Part shown: in pieces, positions 24,849-37,600 of the stretch
How positions within the stretch are numbered: the first letter of the stretch is position 1
Layout of the letters: each line of letters begins with the position of its first letter
From: Delphinus delphis
Lineage: Eukaryota; Chordata; Mammalia; Artiodactyla; Delphinidae
Assembly: GCF_949987515.2 (NCBI RefSeq)
Contig: NC_082699.1
Coordinates: 78,039,458 to 78,103,457, forward strand
Reading direction: 5' to 3'
Length of the DNA: 64,000 nucleotides
Position numbers and translations under genes: made by a program
Notes under the pieces: model-generated
Database searches by the model: none
What the model saw: only the letters and a program-made list of their open reading frames with translations
Told to the model about the DNA's origin: nothing

Positions 24849-25092
24849 GTGTGCTCTGGCCTGAACGTCTGTGTCCCCCTCAGATATGCACGTTGAAACC
24901 CTACCCTCCAAGGTGATGGCTTAGGAGGCGGGGCCTCCAGGAGGTGACCGGGTTATGAGGGCAGAGCCCCGTGAATGAGATCAGTGCTCTTATGAGACCC
25001 CAGAGACATCTATGAACCAGGAAGCAGGCCCCCCAAGACAGACTTCCCCCGTCTACGGTATTCTGTTACGGTAGCCAAATGGACTGAGACAC
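24849..25092 (+). mobile_element. MaLR-type LTR remnant
   Basis: An old endogenous-retrovirus LTR fragment by pattern: GTGTCCCCCTCAGATATGC, GTTGAAACCCTACCCTCC, GGAGGCGGGGCCTCCAGGAG, CAGTGCTCTTATGAGA, ending near TACGGTAGCCAAATGGACTG. No internal viral genes. Subfamily (MST/MLT1-like) is a guess. Confidence 0.55.
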
Positions 25093-25099
25093 TGAATCT

Positions 25100-27576
25100 G
25101 TCTGAAACAAGTAGATCCCTGGGTTCCACCTGGGCCCACCGAGACAGAACTCTGCGGAAGGGCCCAAGAACCCGTAGGCCAACTCGCTCCAAGTGTGAGC
25201 CACTGGCTGCAGGCACACCAGCGGCCATGCCCCCTTCGCTCTCGAGGGTCCCGGCCGGCCAGCGCACTGCCCCTCTAGATAGAAATGACCAAAAGCTGAT
25301 CTACGACTTACCTCTTCATAACCCAGCCTTTGAGTGTTCTGTGTCACGAGACCTAGTCAAGGACACTTCAGAAACCGAACGTGACGCTCGCCAGACCTGA
25401 CGCCCCTTTTGACTTGTGCTCCTTTCCATCTGTCTGCTGTGAAGTCGGGGTGGGGGGGACGAGGAGGGATGTGACTGTGTGTGTTCTTGTGCGTGCATAT
25501 GTGTGTCTGTCAAATATTCGGAGTATTAAGAGACTGAATGGAAAGAAATCTGGAAAGGGGCCCCAGGGCGCCAGGGGATGAAACTACTGCTACACCGTAA
25601 CAAGTCAGTCTAATTAAAGTGCCTCCCAAGGGATGAGTAGCCCGCAATGAGCAGAGACAGCCCAGGCCTGGGCACTGCAGGCATCCAGCTCGCTTCTCCT
25701 GGGCTTCTCTTCTGTTGACTACACAGCCCAGCCCTGCACCCTGATCCCTCCCCAGACAGTGCCCGGTCTCTTCAACCAGAGGGCACCCTGCAAGGCGGCT
25801 CTCGGCACACGCCACACCCACCGTGAGCTCTCAGAGCCGTGGACTCAGCGCCTCTTGTGTGTCTGCAGGACAGACGGTCCCGGCTGTCAAGGTCCTGGCA
25901 GCGCGGCACCCTTGGAGGTGGCCTGGGCCCTCTCTTTGCCTTCAGGAGCCATCAGACCCGGGGGGCACCCAACACCAGCATCCCAACCTTTCTCCCACCC
26001 TGGCACCCCGGGGAAGGGAGAAGGCGCTCCCTGCAGGAGGTAAGTGCGCCTGGGCCGCCCATCCACGGGCCAACCGAGGAGCAGCTTGGGTCACTCTGGG
26101 TGGGCACAGGCACCCGGATGGCTTTATAATAATGAATTCGCAAGCACAGAAGGCAGAGGACCAGGCTAAGCATGATTACTCCGTTCAAAAAAGAAAAACC
26201 AACTTTTAGAAATCCCTCCCCCTTTAGAGACGAGAGCAGGATAATCGCAGAGCTCGAGGAAAATCCATTGCTCTTTTGAATAGGAAGCAGAAGCCAACGT
26301 GTCAATGCCAATGAATAGTAGAGATCGTTCTTTATGCGCCTCTAAACTGGCACACTGCAATTTAAGTAAACTTTCAAAATACACACTCTACTTCAGAACT
26401 ACTTGTTAAAAGTCACCCCCCCACCCCACCCCAGATAGATCGCAGCATCTCACAATGTCACGCCTATGTGGGATTCTTCAGGAATCACTGTCTTCAATGA
26501 GGCAAGAGCAGTGGCTCTCACTGTTGGGGTTTACATGTGGCGCACCCCAAACCCTCGCCGTCCTGCCTGTCGGGGTTCCCGGTGCCCTGTGTGGAGCCAA
26601 CACATCTAACACGTCTAAGCAGACTCGTGCCCGAGCAGCTGGGAGGCCAGCGCTGGCCCTGCCTCCTCAGAGGTAATCTGTAGGCATCAAAAGGGCTTCC
26701 GCCAGCCCTGGGCTTCCTGGTCCCCAGCACGGCAGGAGGACCACCTCTGATTCCCCCACCCCGGCCAACATCTGTGACCCCAGAGAGCAGGATGGGAGGC
26801 AGGGGCTCAGATGGACCTAAAGGACAAGTGAGGTCACATCTAAACCAGAGGGGAAGAGCCTCGGCCCACGGTGCTCCCTGCAGAGGGTCTGGCAGGCACG
26901 CCCGAGCCCATCCGTGTGCGCCCAGCACGCTGGGTGAACTGGGCCAGCTACGCACCCACAGCGGTGAAGCGCACCAGGGGCAGAGCCCTCCTGGAAGGGT
27001 ACCAAGAGGCCCCTGAGAACAATGACCCTCCAGTGTCGAAGCAACCGACCAAGGGCAGGGCGCTGATGGAAAGGACGCCAGGCAGCTTGGCTCTCTCCAC
27101 TCCCAGGGCCTTGGGTTTTCTCTGACAGCACACCCAACTCCAGAAGCCCCCTTTTCATCCAAAAAGGGAACATCAGAATTGCCAACAGAGCCACGAACTC
27201 CTACCAAGAATTCCTAGGACCTCCAGGGACAGGGCACAGCTGCAGGTCCCGCACGGTTGCAGCCCTGCCCAGACATGGAGGACTGCATCATCTCTTAGGA
27301 AAGGAACCTACAGCAGGACGAGGGGGTGAGTGGCGTGGAGCTCATGACAAGCACCAGGGAGCCAGCGCCCCCCTTCCTGACTCCAGTCCAGAAGGAGCAA
27401 GGAAGGCTCGGCTCTCCTCCACCGGAGGACCTCGGGGGAGCCCCGGTCAGCTCCGATGCCAGGTGTGTGGGAGCCCCCTGCCCGCCCCCCGCCAGCACAG
27501 AGAGCACCATACAGGACTCCGTGCTGCCCCTGCCCTTCTGCCCCGGGGACAGGGCGGCTGCCGCTCCGGACCATCT
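25100..27576. other. intron stretch without recognisable features
   Basis: No gene, SINE or LINE is recognised. A C-run (26,417-26,433) and GC-rich unique sequence only. A 229-codon minus frame (26,518-27,207) has no domain or family resemblance. Confidence 0.6.
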
Positions 27577-27591
27577 AAAAGCAGTGTCAGG

Positions 27592-27794
27592 GGGCTTCAC
27601 TGGTGGCGCAGTGGTTGGGAGTCTGCCTGCCGATACGGGGGGCGCGGGTTCGTGCCCCGGTCCAGGAGAATCCCGCATCCGGCATGTGGTGGGGCGGCTG
27701 GGCCTGCGTGTCCGGAGCCTGTGCAGCGGGAGAGACCGCAGCAGTGAGAGGCCCATATACCACAAAAAAAATAAATAAAAATAAATAAATAAAT
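27592..27794 (+). repeat. CHR SINE, short form, diverged
   Basis: Fixed by a 15-base duplication AAAAGCAGTGTCAGG (27,577-27,591; 27,795-27,809). It has several small internal deletions, loses the GAGCCATGGCC segment, and has an (AAAT)n tail. Confidence 0.95.
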
Positions 27795-28350
27795 AAAAGC
27801 AGTGTCAGGTTAAAATAAGCAGAAAAGCACGTGGAAGCAAACTCGGCAAACTCTAGTGACAGCTTACATGACAGAAGACGCGCTTAATATTGGACCCTAT
27901 CAAAGCACATACTATCTATCCTGCTTCCTAAAATCGAGAGGGCACGGCATGAGGACGGAACTCCAGCACGCTCCCGAACAGAACATCCGTCCTCACCTTC
28001 CACTAAAGCAAACTGTTCCCGGCACGCGAAGGAAAGCGAGGCCTAGCATCCGACACCCAGAAAGCTCATGTGGGAGGAAATTGCACTGAAACAAGGACAC
28101 ACTGCTTTGTCCCCAAAGGAAACATTCTCTGCAACAGTTACCTTCTTAGGAAAACACAGAAAGACCCGCTCACCTAACTTTTCACCTCTGACCTTTACAT
28201 GGTTTTCCTTCATTTGCACAATCAGGTGAGTAGGAGGGTTTTTGTTTTCTAATTAAAAAGCTGCCAGAGGTTTTTCTTTCTTCCCCTTCTTCTGAATGCT
28301 TCTAGCATCAATTTGCTAGTTTAAGCTGCTGGGGTCAGAGTGAAGCTTTG

Positions 28351-28364
28351 GCTACCATGGAAAC
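28351..28364 (+). promoter_or_regulatory. candidate RFX X-box
   Basis: GCTACCATGGAAAC is a near-palindromic X-box of the type bound by RFX factors (ideal GTTRCCATGGYAAC). It sits in a repeat-free AT-rich block (28,200-28,450). Confidence 0.45.
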
Positions 28365-28616
28365 AGCAGCATGCTTTTCAACTGGGTGTTTCCTGGAAGC
28401 CCAGCTAGCCTAGGAAAACTGAGCTCCAGGCTCCACCTAAAATGCCAAACTTCGCATTACTTCATCTAAGGCGCAGGGCCAGGTACCAATAAACGCACGT
28501 TCTGTCATCCACGATATGGAAGAGACAGGCAAGCTGCCTACTCCTGACAACCAAATGGTACTTTTAAAAAATGAAAAGAAAGATTCCTCACGTTACATAC
28601 ATATAATCAAAAACAA

Positions 28617-28743
28617 GGAATTCCCTGGCAGTCCAGTGGTTAGGACTCAGCACTTTCACGGCCGTGGGCCCGGGTTCAATCCCTGCTCGGGGAACTAAGA
28701 TCCCACAAGCCTCACGGCACGGCCAAAACGAAAAGGAAAAAGA
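28617..28743 (+). repeat. short tRNA-Glu SINE of older CHR-2-like subfamily
   Basis: It reads GGAATTCCCTGGCAGTCCAG, then GGACTCAGCACTTTCAC, the B-box GGTTCAATCCC, GGAACTAAGATCCCACAAGC and GGCCAAAA, about 125 bases. This is a distinct subfamily from the other SINEs here. Confidence 0.85.
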
Positions 28744-28879
28744 ATAGACCTCAAAGACGGGTAGAATTAAGGGATACCGCTAAAGACTGCCGAGATGTAA
28801 TGAACCCTTCTGATGGTACTTACGTGGGATATCAAATCAAAGCAGTTTCCAGACTCTCCGTGTACCTAAGGCAAAAAAG

Positions 28880-29000
28880 GACGCGGTGCTACAAGAGGAG
28901 AACTGGAGACAACTCAACTGTCTAACAATATGGTATTAGGTGAATTACGGTCCACGTGTCAGGTAAACACAAAATGTCAATGTTTTCAAAAGAGGAAGTA
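28880..29000 (+). mobile_element. possible old L1 fragment
   Basis: AACTGGAGACAACTCAACTG and the following TATGGTATTAGGTGAATTACG resemble a degenerate L1 3' block. Weak. Confidence 0.35.
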
Positions 29001-29140
29001 CGAAATATATTTGAGGAATGTTAAAATCAAAACTAGTTTTTTTTTGAAAGGTAACATTTTGGTGAATGAAGGGAACATACACAGCTTTAGTTTGGGGTTA
29101 AATTCATTCTTACTCTCTGAGACCATAAAAACAAAAAACA

Positions 29141-29490
29141 GGGGCTTCCCTGGTGGTGCAGTGGTTAAGAATCCGCCTGCCAATGCAGGGGACACGGGTT
29201 CGAGCCCTGGTCCGGGAAGATCCCACATGCCGCAGAGCAACTAAGCCCATGCGCCACAACTACCGAGTCTGAGCTCTAGAGCCCGCAAGCCACAACTACT
29301 GAGACCGCGTGCCACAATTACTGAAGTCCATGCGCCTAGAGCCCATGCTCCGCAACGAGAAGCCACTGCAATGAGAAGCCCGCACACCGCAATGAAGAAT
29401 AGCCCCACCTCGTCGCAACTAGAGAAAGCCTGTGCACAGCAACAAAGACCCAATGCAGCCAAAGATAAATAAAAATAAAATAAATTAAAA
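29141..29490 (+). repeat. CHR SINE, long form
   Basis: A full-length long form from GGGGCTTCCCTGGTGGTG to GCAGCCAAAGATAAATAAAA, running directly into a (CAC)n tract that probably grew from its tail. Confidence 0.9.
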
Positions 29491-29516
29491 CACCACCACC
29501 ACCACCACCACCACCC
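29491..29516. repeat. (CAC)n trinucleotide repeat
   Basis: Eight CAC units grown at the 3' end of the adjacent SINE. Confidence 0.95.
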
Positions 29517-30180
29517 AGCATTCTGCAGTCACCGCCCCGACCCTTGCACACCTGAATGTGGCTGAAGGTCAGGACTCCACACAGAGGGGATGAGCCATGC
29601 CTGCACCATTTACAGGACAGAGTGGCACTGCTGAGCTACCAAGAACGTGGTCTAAAGCCACACTGCAGACCTTGTGAAGTCTCTACACCCTTCAAAAACC
29701 CTCCCACCAACTCATGGTTACCTACAGTCGGTTTTACCCAGAGGGAGGCGCGGTCCAAGGACATTCCCCATCGGGGAGCCCCTGTGCTGGGCCTCAGGCC
29801 CACTGCAGGCAGGGGACAGGGGAAGGCAAGGCAGTGGCTTCCTCGGCCCAGCTCAGGGAACCGGCTGGAGCGCACAGGACAGCTGCCACGAAGGGGGAGG
29901 GGGCAGGAGGGAGCTTCCCGAATGGTGCCAATCAGACTGCAAGCTCACGGAATCGGTCCTCCCCTCTACAGAGAGGGGTAACCCCTTCACCTGCGAGGCC
30001 CCCGATGTTCTGTGAGGAAGAAACCCAGTTTGGTACCTGAATCCCCCTGCTGCCTGGAAAGGTCAGCTATTCAGAACCAGTGCTTTCCTGGGACCCCGGA
30101 AGCTGAAGTGCTCAAAGTAAGCAGTACTATCACCTGTGCAATTAATCATGACAGTCCTGGCTCCATCAAAAATGACTGCT

Positions 30181-30468
30181 GGGGCTTCCCTGGTGGTGCA
30201 GTGGTTGAGAGTCCGCCTGCCGATGCAGGGGACACGGGTTCGTGCCCCGGTCCGGGAGGATCCCACATGCCGCGGAGCAACTAGGCCCGTGAGCCACAAC
30301 TACTGAGCCTGCGCGTCTGGAGCCTGTGCTCCGCAACAAGAGAGGCCGCGACAGTGAGAGGCCCGCGCACCGCGATGAAGAGTGGCCCCCATTCGCCACA
30401 ACTAGAGAAAGCCCTCGCACAGAAACGAAGACCCAACACAGTCAAAAATAAATTAATTAATTAATAAA
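30181..30468 (+). repeat. CHR SINE, hybrid short/long form
   Basis: The 5' part has short-form marks (GTTGAGAGTCC, GGTTCGTGCCCC, GCGTCTGGAGCCTGTGCTCC, CAGTGAGAGGCCCGC). The 3' part has the long-form ending (GATGAAGAGTGGCCCCC, AACTAGAGAAAGCC, CAGTCAAAAATAAATT). See the separate finding. Confidence 0.9.
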
Positions 30469-30514
30469 CTCCTACTCCCAAGGTCTTCCTTAAAAAAAAA
30501 CTGCAGTGCTTTCA

Positions 30515-30700
30515 GTATGTATAAAAAGCCTTAAGATGTAAACGCCCTTTGATCCTGCAATTCTGCTCTTTGGAACTCTCTGGAAAGCAAAGCCCTGTAC
30601 AGGGATGCTGATTACACCACCGAGAAACCTGCAAGTGTCCAAAAAAGACCTGGTCACATAAAGTAAGGCAGATCCTGACACAAAATCCACATTGTGGGAT
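30515..30700 (+). mobile_element. possible old L1 fragment
   Basis: CGCCCTTTGATCCTGCAATT, GTACAGGGATGCTGATTAC and GTGTCCAAAAAAGACC follow the order of a common ancient L1 3' segment. Divergence is high and the subfamily is unassigned. Confidence 0.4.
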
Positions 30701-30754
30701 TACCTGTTGACATGGAAACGTGCCGAAAATTAGGTAGAAAAAAGCAGATTATAG

Positions 30755-31830
<1,076 letters not shown>

Positions 31831-32959
31831 GGGGGGCAGGGGGGGGAAGAAGCAGGTTATAAGTCAAGTACACATTATGGTCCCGTTAAGTTTTTTTTTT
31901 TAAGGCATGGATGCAGAGGTATTCTGAGTGATTCATCATTTTATCTCTCTATCTATCTACACTTATTGCTTCTGTAGAACCCCAAATTATTTTTTAATTT
32001 AAAAAAAGGTAACAGATTTTTCCGGTTGCCCCATCCAAACATCACATAAGACCTTGATATGTGGAATGATATTCAGGAGTGTTCTACAACGAAGATGAAT
32101 CTCAGATGGCCTAGACAGTGCAGAGAGAGGTTTGCAACGCCACGCAGCCTGAGAGGGTTGGATGGGAGAGGAGGGGCAGGGGTGGCAGGTTTGAAAAGCC
32201 ACCTGTGGACTCACTGAGCTGCCGGCAGGTCCATGGAAAGCTGGTACGGACTCGAAACTGATCACCAAGAAGCATCTCAGAAGCTTTCCCCAATCTGACA
32301 CCAGCAATAAAGTGACTCAAGACTGTTCTATAACCGCACCCAGGAACACAGCAGATCCCTCCCAAACATGCTGGTACATGGAGGCTATTCCCCCCTCCTG
32401 TGTCCCTGGCCAGACCCTTCACTCGGTGGCTACTCCAGCTTCCAATCTCAACCGCGGGGCTTTTCATTCGCTAACACCTATAGCCCCTCTTGGCGCTCAG
32501 ATTTATCTCTGCTTTATTTAGCCTTCTCCCCACTGGACTGACGTCAGACACCCGCCCCTAGCTGCACCACCGCCTACTCTGTTCATCACAGATTCGCCCA
32601 CAATGCACTGCACTCAGGGGTACTCATGGTCAGCCTCGACTACCAGCAAGGAGTCAGGGTCAGCTCTTTTCTCTCCAGGCCAAGAGTGGCTGGCAAGACA
32701 GAAAAGCCCTGCAGCAAGGTCTGAAACAGGTCCACTTTGGATTGAGGAGCTCTACTTCTTGTCCAGGGGTTACAAAGCATCTTCCCCTGCCTGCAGCCCA
32801 GAGGGCACCAGACTCCCCAGGCCCAAGGCTGCAAACACCAACAAGCCCCTTCTCTTTCTCATTCATTAACCATGGGTGCTGACACCCCAGGACTAAGCAC
32901 TGCCCTCCATCTAGGGGCTGCCTCCTGCCGGAGCTGAGAACACAGCCAACACACAGCAG

Positions 32960-33332
32960 TGGGGGCTTCCCCGGTGGCACCGTGGTTAGTAACCCGCCTG
33001 CCAATGCAGGGGATACGGGTTCGAGCCCTGGTCCAGGAAGATCCCACATGCTGTGGAACAACCAAGCCCGCGCACCACAGGACTGAGCCTGCACTCTAGA
33101 GCCCTCGCACCACAACTCCTGAGCCTGCGTGCTCCAACTACTGAAGACCGCATGCCTAGAGCCCGTGCTCCACAACAAGAGAAGCCACCGCAATGAGAAG
33201 CCCACGCACCACAACAAAGAGTAGCCCCCACTCACCGCAACTAGAGAAAGCCCGCGCACAGCAAAGAAGACCCAATGCAGCCAAGAATAAACAAATGAAT
33301 AAATAAATTTATTTTTAAAAAAACAGAAAAGA
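32960..33332 (+). repeat. CHR SINE, long form
   Basis: Complete long form with a 9-base duplication ACACAGCAG (32,951-32,959; 33,333-33,341). The minus strand carries a 261-codon open frame through it that is a translated repeat, not a gene. Confidence 0.92.
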
Positions 33333-33749
33333 ACACAGCAGCGGGAAATAGAGTCTGAGCCCGAAAGGAGGCCCAGAATTCCCAGGCACCTGCCATCCAG
33401 GTGAGCGCCAGCACCGGTGCAAGGGCTAGATGGTTCCCAGCACACCTAACACAATCAGGGCCAGAAGTACATATGCTGCCTTCTGCAAAACGATACCCCA
33501 CACCACACAGTGCAAATCGACACAGGGGCTGCCAAATGTGGCTACAAGTGCTTCCTTCTACCGTTCCGGGGGACGAGCAAGCTCCACCAGGCTCCCCACC
33601 TGGGTGCCTGATGCTGGCACAATCCAGTGGTGACTGGGATGCAAATATGGTCAGGAAGCCACAGGTAAGACCATAAATACAAAGAATGACCACCGATAGT
33701 GCCCAAAGAGTGATACCTTTCCACTAAGCTGGACACAAGTTCATGAGGG

Positions 33750-33951
33750 GGGCTACCCCGGTGGTGCAGTGGTTGAGAGTCCGCCTGCCGACGCAGGGGA
33801 CACGGGCTCGTGCCCCGGTCCGGGAAGATCCCACATGCCGCGGAGCAGCTGGGCCCGTGAGCCATGGCCGCTGAGCCTGCGCGTCCGGAGCCTGTGCTCC
33901 GCAACGGGAGAGGCCGCAGCAGTGAGAGGCCCGTGTACTGCAAAAAAAAAA
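33750..33951 (+). repeat. CHR SINE, short form
   Basis: Complete copy. Flanks AAGTTCATGAGGGGG and AAGTTTATGAGAGGG form an imperfect target-site duplication with two mismatches. Short pure A-tail. Confidence 0.92.
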
Positions 33952-34254
33952 AAGTTTATGAGAGGGAAGCACAAGAGTATTTAAAACCTGGGGAAGTAGT
34001 TAAAATCGAGCCTCCCTGGGCACAGTGGGATCCTCAGATACATAAACATACTGTATCTAGTTATGTAAACGCCACAGGACAGCATGACCCGAACATGTAT
34101 TACAGTCACTGCATGTGCCTGTGAGACGAGAGGGATCAAAACAGAGTAGATTTTACCTCTACTGAAAACGAAAGATAATGCTCTTAAGTCACCGCTTTTT
34201 AAACACAGCACTCACTTCCCATCCACGAATCAGTTACGCTGCACCCTGGACTCC

Positions 34255-34281
34255 CACACACACACACACACACACACACAC
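34255..34281. repeat. (CA)n microsatellite
   Basis: About 13 uninterrupted CA units, a good polymorphism candidate. Confidence 0.95.
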
Positions 34282-34596
34282 CTCCCTCAGGTCAGCCCAG
34301 CAGAGCATCCTCATACCAGAACCTGTGTTTCAACCTCTAGAAACAGGAGTTAAATTTAAGAACACACAGCACTAACCACAGGACCTTACTGCTTATGATG
34401 ACTTTCCAGATGTATTAAACATAAACGCAAGGCACGTGCTTCCTCATTGTAAATAAGCTTGTCTTCCTATCCGGATTTTTTCTGTGTATATGTGTTCTAC
34501 CAATTAACTACTTTTGCAGTTTTAATCCTACTTTATCTCTTCTACTTTGTTTTGTGTAAAAGGGGAAAAATGAAAAGCTGGAATCCCTCCATAGGT

Positions 34597-34624
34597 AAAT
34601 AAATAGATAGATAGATAGGTAGAT
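34597..34624. repeat. (GATA)n microsatellite, short
   Basis: Four ATAG units with flanking degenerate copies. Confidence 0.85.
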
Positions 34625-34629
34625 TGGTT

Positions 34630-37600
34630 GATTTAAGAGGTACAGAGTTTCCACTGGGGGAGAAGAAAAAGTTCAGGAGATGTATAGTGCTTGAGAGACA
34701 CCTAGAAGATGACCTGGAGAGTTATGTGAGCAAGAAATCACATTTTCCCCTGTAGAAGCTCCGTGCATCCCCCAAACAATTCGGCCAGCCATCAGTGGTT
34801 TAAACGTGGATGCTGAACCCACAGGGACGCTGGGGCATGGGCAGGGATGAACCCGTGTGACCGCGGGGAGGCAGCAGGAAGACCCAGGACACACACTGCC
34901 TCCCGACCCCCCTCAGGCCACGGCAGCTCCGTGTGCAGCTCAGGGGGTGAGTCAGGAGGGAGGGACAGAGGCAGACAGAACGACAAGAGACAAAAGAGGA
35001 ACAGCGAGTCGCCTGACCAGGAGGAAGTGCTCGGTGCTGACTGAGACCTCCGCAGGGCAGGGCACCACGGGCGGCACCTCACATGCCCCCACCTCTGGTC
35101 CCCAGGGCAGCCCACCTGAGTCCCCTCTGCCCACACCGGCCCGGCCCCGCGCCCTCACCGGGCTCCCAGCCCCCAGTAACTACGTTTTAAACTCCCTTCC
35201 GGACCTCCGTCTCCAGACTTTATCCACCCACCCCCCCACCAGCCACGCTCGAGTCCCCACGTCTGTCCCTGTGCCCAAGCTGCAGGACCCACTTCCGGAC
35301 TCACCTCTGCTCGCCTGAGCCTGCACCCAACACTCGCTCCTGGACCACCGGGCGGGGGTGCGGACATGGGCCCCCTGGCACCGTCCTGTCCCCAGGAAGC
35401 ACCCCGCCTCCAGTCCACCCAGTCCAGAGTCGAGCGGGGCTGCCAGGTAGGGGAAACGGGCTCTGGAGAAGACCCAGAAGTGGTTCCTTTTACTGACAAA
35501 TAACACCCTCAGGAAAGCTCTTTATTTAAGTTCACTCTCAGTGTGCTTTCCTTTAGACCTGAAACCTGGTGACCACTCACAAGTAATACCGCCTACTGCA
35601 CATTCTTGTTATTTATATCACTCTTCCTTCCCTGCGCGCTGTCAGGTCTTTGAAGACTGCATGGCGAGGCCAGTATTCCCATTGGAAGGAGGCACCTCCA
35701 CTTTTAAAGGGACAATTCATAAAAAGTGAGGGCTCCGAGTACAAAAGTCCACATTCCTAAAAAGCCTGCCAATCATAAAATGAGTAACACCCGAATGTAT
35801 TACAAAACCAGCTCCCCTGTGCCAGGTCTCCCCTCTCCCAGTGCACGCCAGTAACAAACAAAAAACACAAGGATAAAGACCTCTTTACAAGAAGAGCCAA
35901 CACTATTCCATCTGTTAACAAAAACTAACTGTTGCGTTAAAGGTTGCAAGTTCAAACACAATCTGGCCATTGTAGGCAGTGCCTCAGTTTATCAATGTAA
36001 CAATGACTCTCTTTCAAAGATTGATAAAGCTCTCAGAAAATAACTCGCCCTCCAGCATTTTTAAGATACTTCGCAGGATAAATATTAGCTTGCGACTAGC
36101 CTACATGAGAAGTGAAAGCTGCCAAAGAAGCAGGTTTACAAAGAAAAAAAGAAGGAACAGCAGTAACCGGACGGGAGCAAAAGCCACCGTGCCCCGGGCC
36201 CCGCGCCCCTGCCTCCCTTCCTGGGCCCCTGACAGGTACTCTGTCTGCAAACCACCCTGGCAGGGAAAATGGAGTTAATTAAAAGGAGAGATTTTAAGAT
36301 GACCGTTGGGGTGAAAGTGAACAAGGAGCGTTCCAGCTTAACTGTGATTTAAACTTAATTTCTTGACAGACAGGTAGGTCGCCTGGGTGGCCAAATGCAA
36401 GCAGCCAGGGGAGGGCGGGCTAACACGACGCCCAGGGATCCCTGTCGGTCAGCACCCCCGTGGCCAAGTCGGGTGGGCAGGCGGCACAGCTCTGTGGCCA
36501 ATTCCCACGACTGGCTCCAGAAGTTACTGACCCTGACTTCCCCCGGGGGGCCTGTGAGCTTAAAACTCAGCAGGAACTGGATGCAAACTCACAACGGCGG
36601 CCACAGCACAGGGGACGAAGGCATCACCAGGGGACGCGAAAGGCTCCCCCGAAGCAGGTGGCTCAGGGAGTGGCTGCAAAAGGGGTGGGACAGAAGACTC
36701 AGCCGGGGTCCCACAGACCTGGACCCCCACATCCTGGCTCCTCAGATGCCATGCTCCCTCCGAGACAGAGCAGGGCAGCCTCAAGAGTCTCAGCATCCCA
36801 CGAGTTAGCTCAAAACGCTCCGGAAACGAGCTGAGCTTCTGAACTCGACGGCAGGAAACGGTGCAGAGATGTGGATGCCAAGCCGCTGGTAACAGCTGTG
36901 ACTCAGACATTCTGCCTGCAGATCCCACACCTGGAGGTGGCGGCCACACCAACACACAGTTTGGGGGATGCAATAATACCACGATGCGTCATGCAGAATA
37001 ACGCAGTGATGCGGAATAATGCTGCTGCTTCAGGGCTGTGAAGGAGGACGGGCACCTCTGATCACATTCGGAGAAGACTGTGCTGAAAACTCCCTGGCGA
37101 ATGGAACCCTTTGTTCGCCTCCATTGCAGAGGATGCGCTGTTCAGGTACTTAGTCCTAAAGAACACAAATCACCAAAACAACCGGGAACCGGCTAACTGA
37201 GAATTTAAGTTTGGTTTGAATGGCCCAGAAGAATTAAAAAGTAATCTAATAATGACGATGCCGTCAGTTTTCTGAGGATTTTTACCCAGAATGGTCACTA
37301 GGAAAGATAAATATTTATTAGTAAAACAATTTAGGTTGAGGGTCCTACTCAGTTAGCAGAACCAAGTGCAGCCTCTCTCTGTCAAGGAAGGTCCCGAGCC
37401 GCTGACCCACAACCCTGCCTCCTGCACAGTACCTGCCCTACCACTAGGATGACCAGCAAGGAGGTGTGTAAACAGGTGCTGGAGAGTGGGAGAGCGGAAA
37501 GCAGGGCGGGCAACTGGACGTCTAGGTGAGGGTTTCCCTCTGACCCTCCCACCCCCACTTTCAGGTGCCTTGAGGGGAGGCGCCCTGGCCTAGACCACGC

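Noticed and set aside
26518..27207. 229-codon minus-strand open frame
   Set aside because: No family resemblance, competing frames on the other strand, and no splice or promoter context.
32660..33445. 261-codon minus-strand open frame
   Set aside because: Most of it is the translated long-form SINE at 32,960-33,332; the same peptide recurs at other SINE copies.
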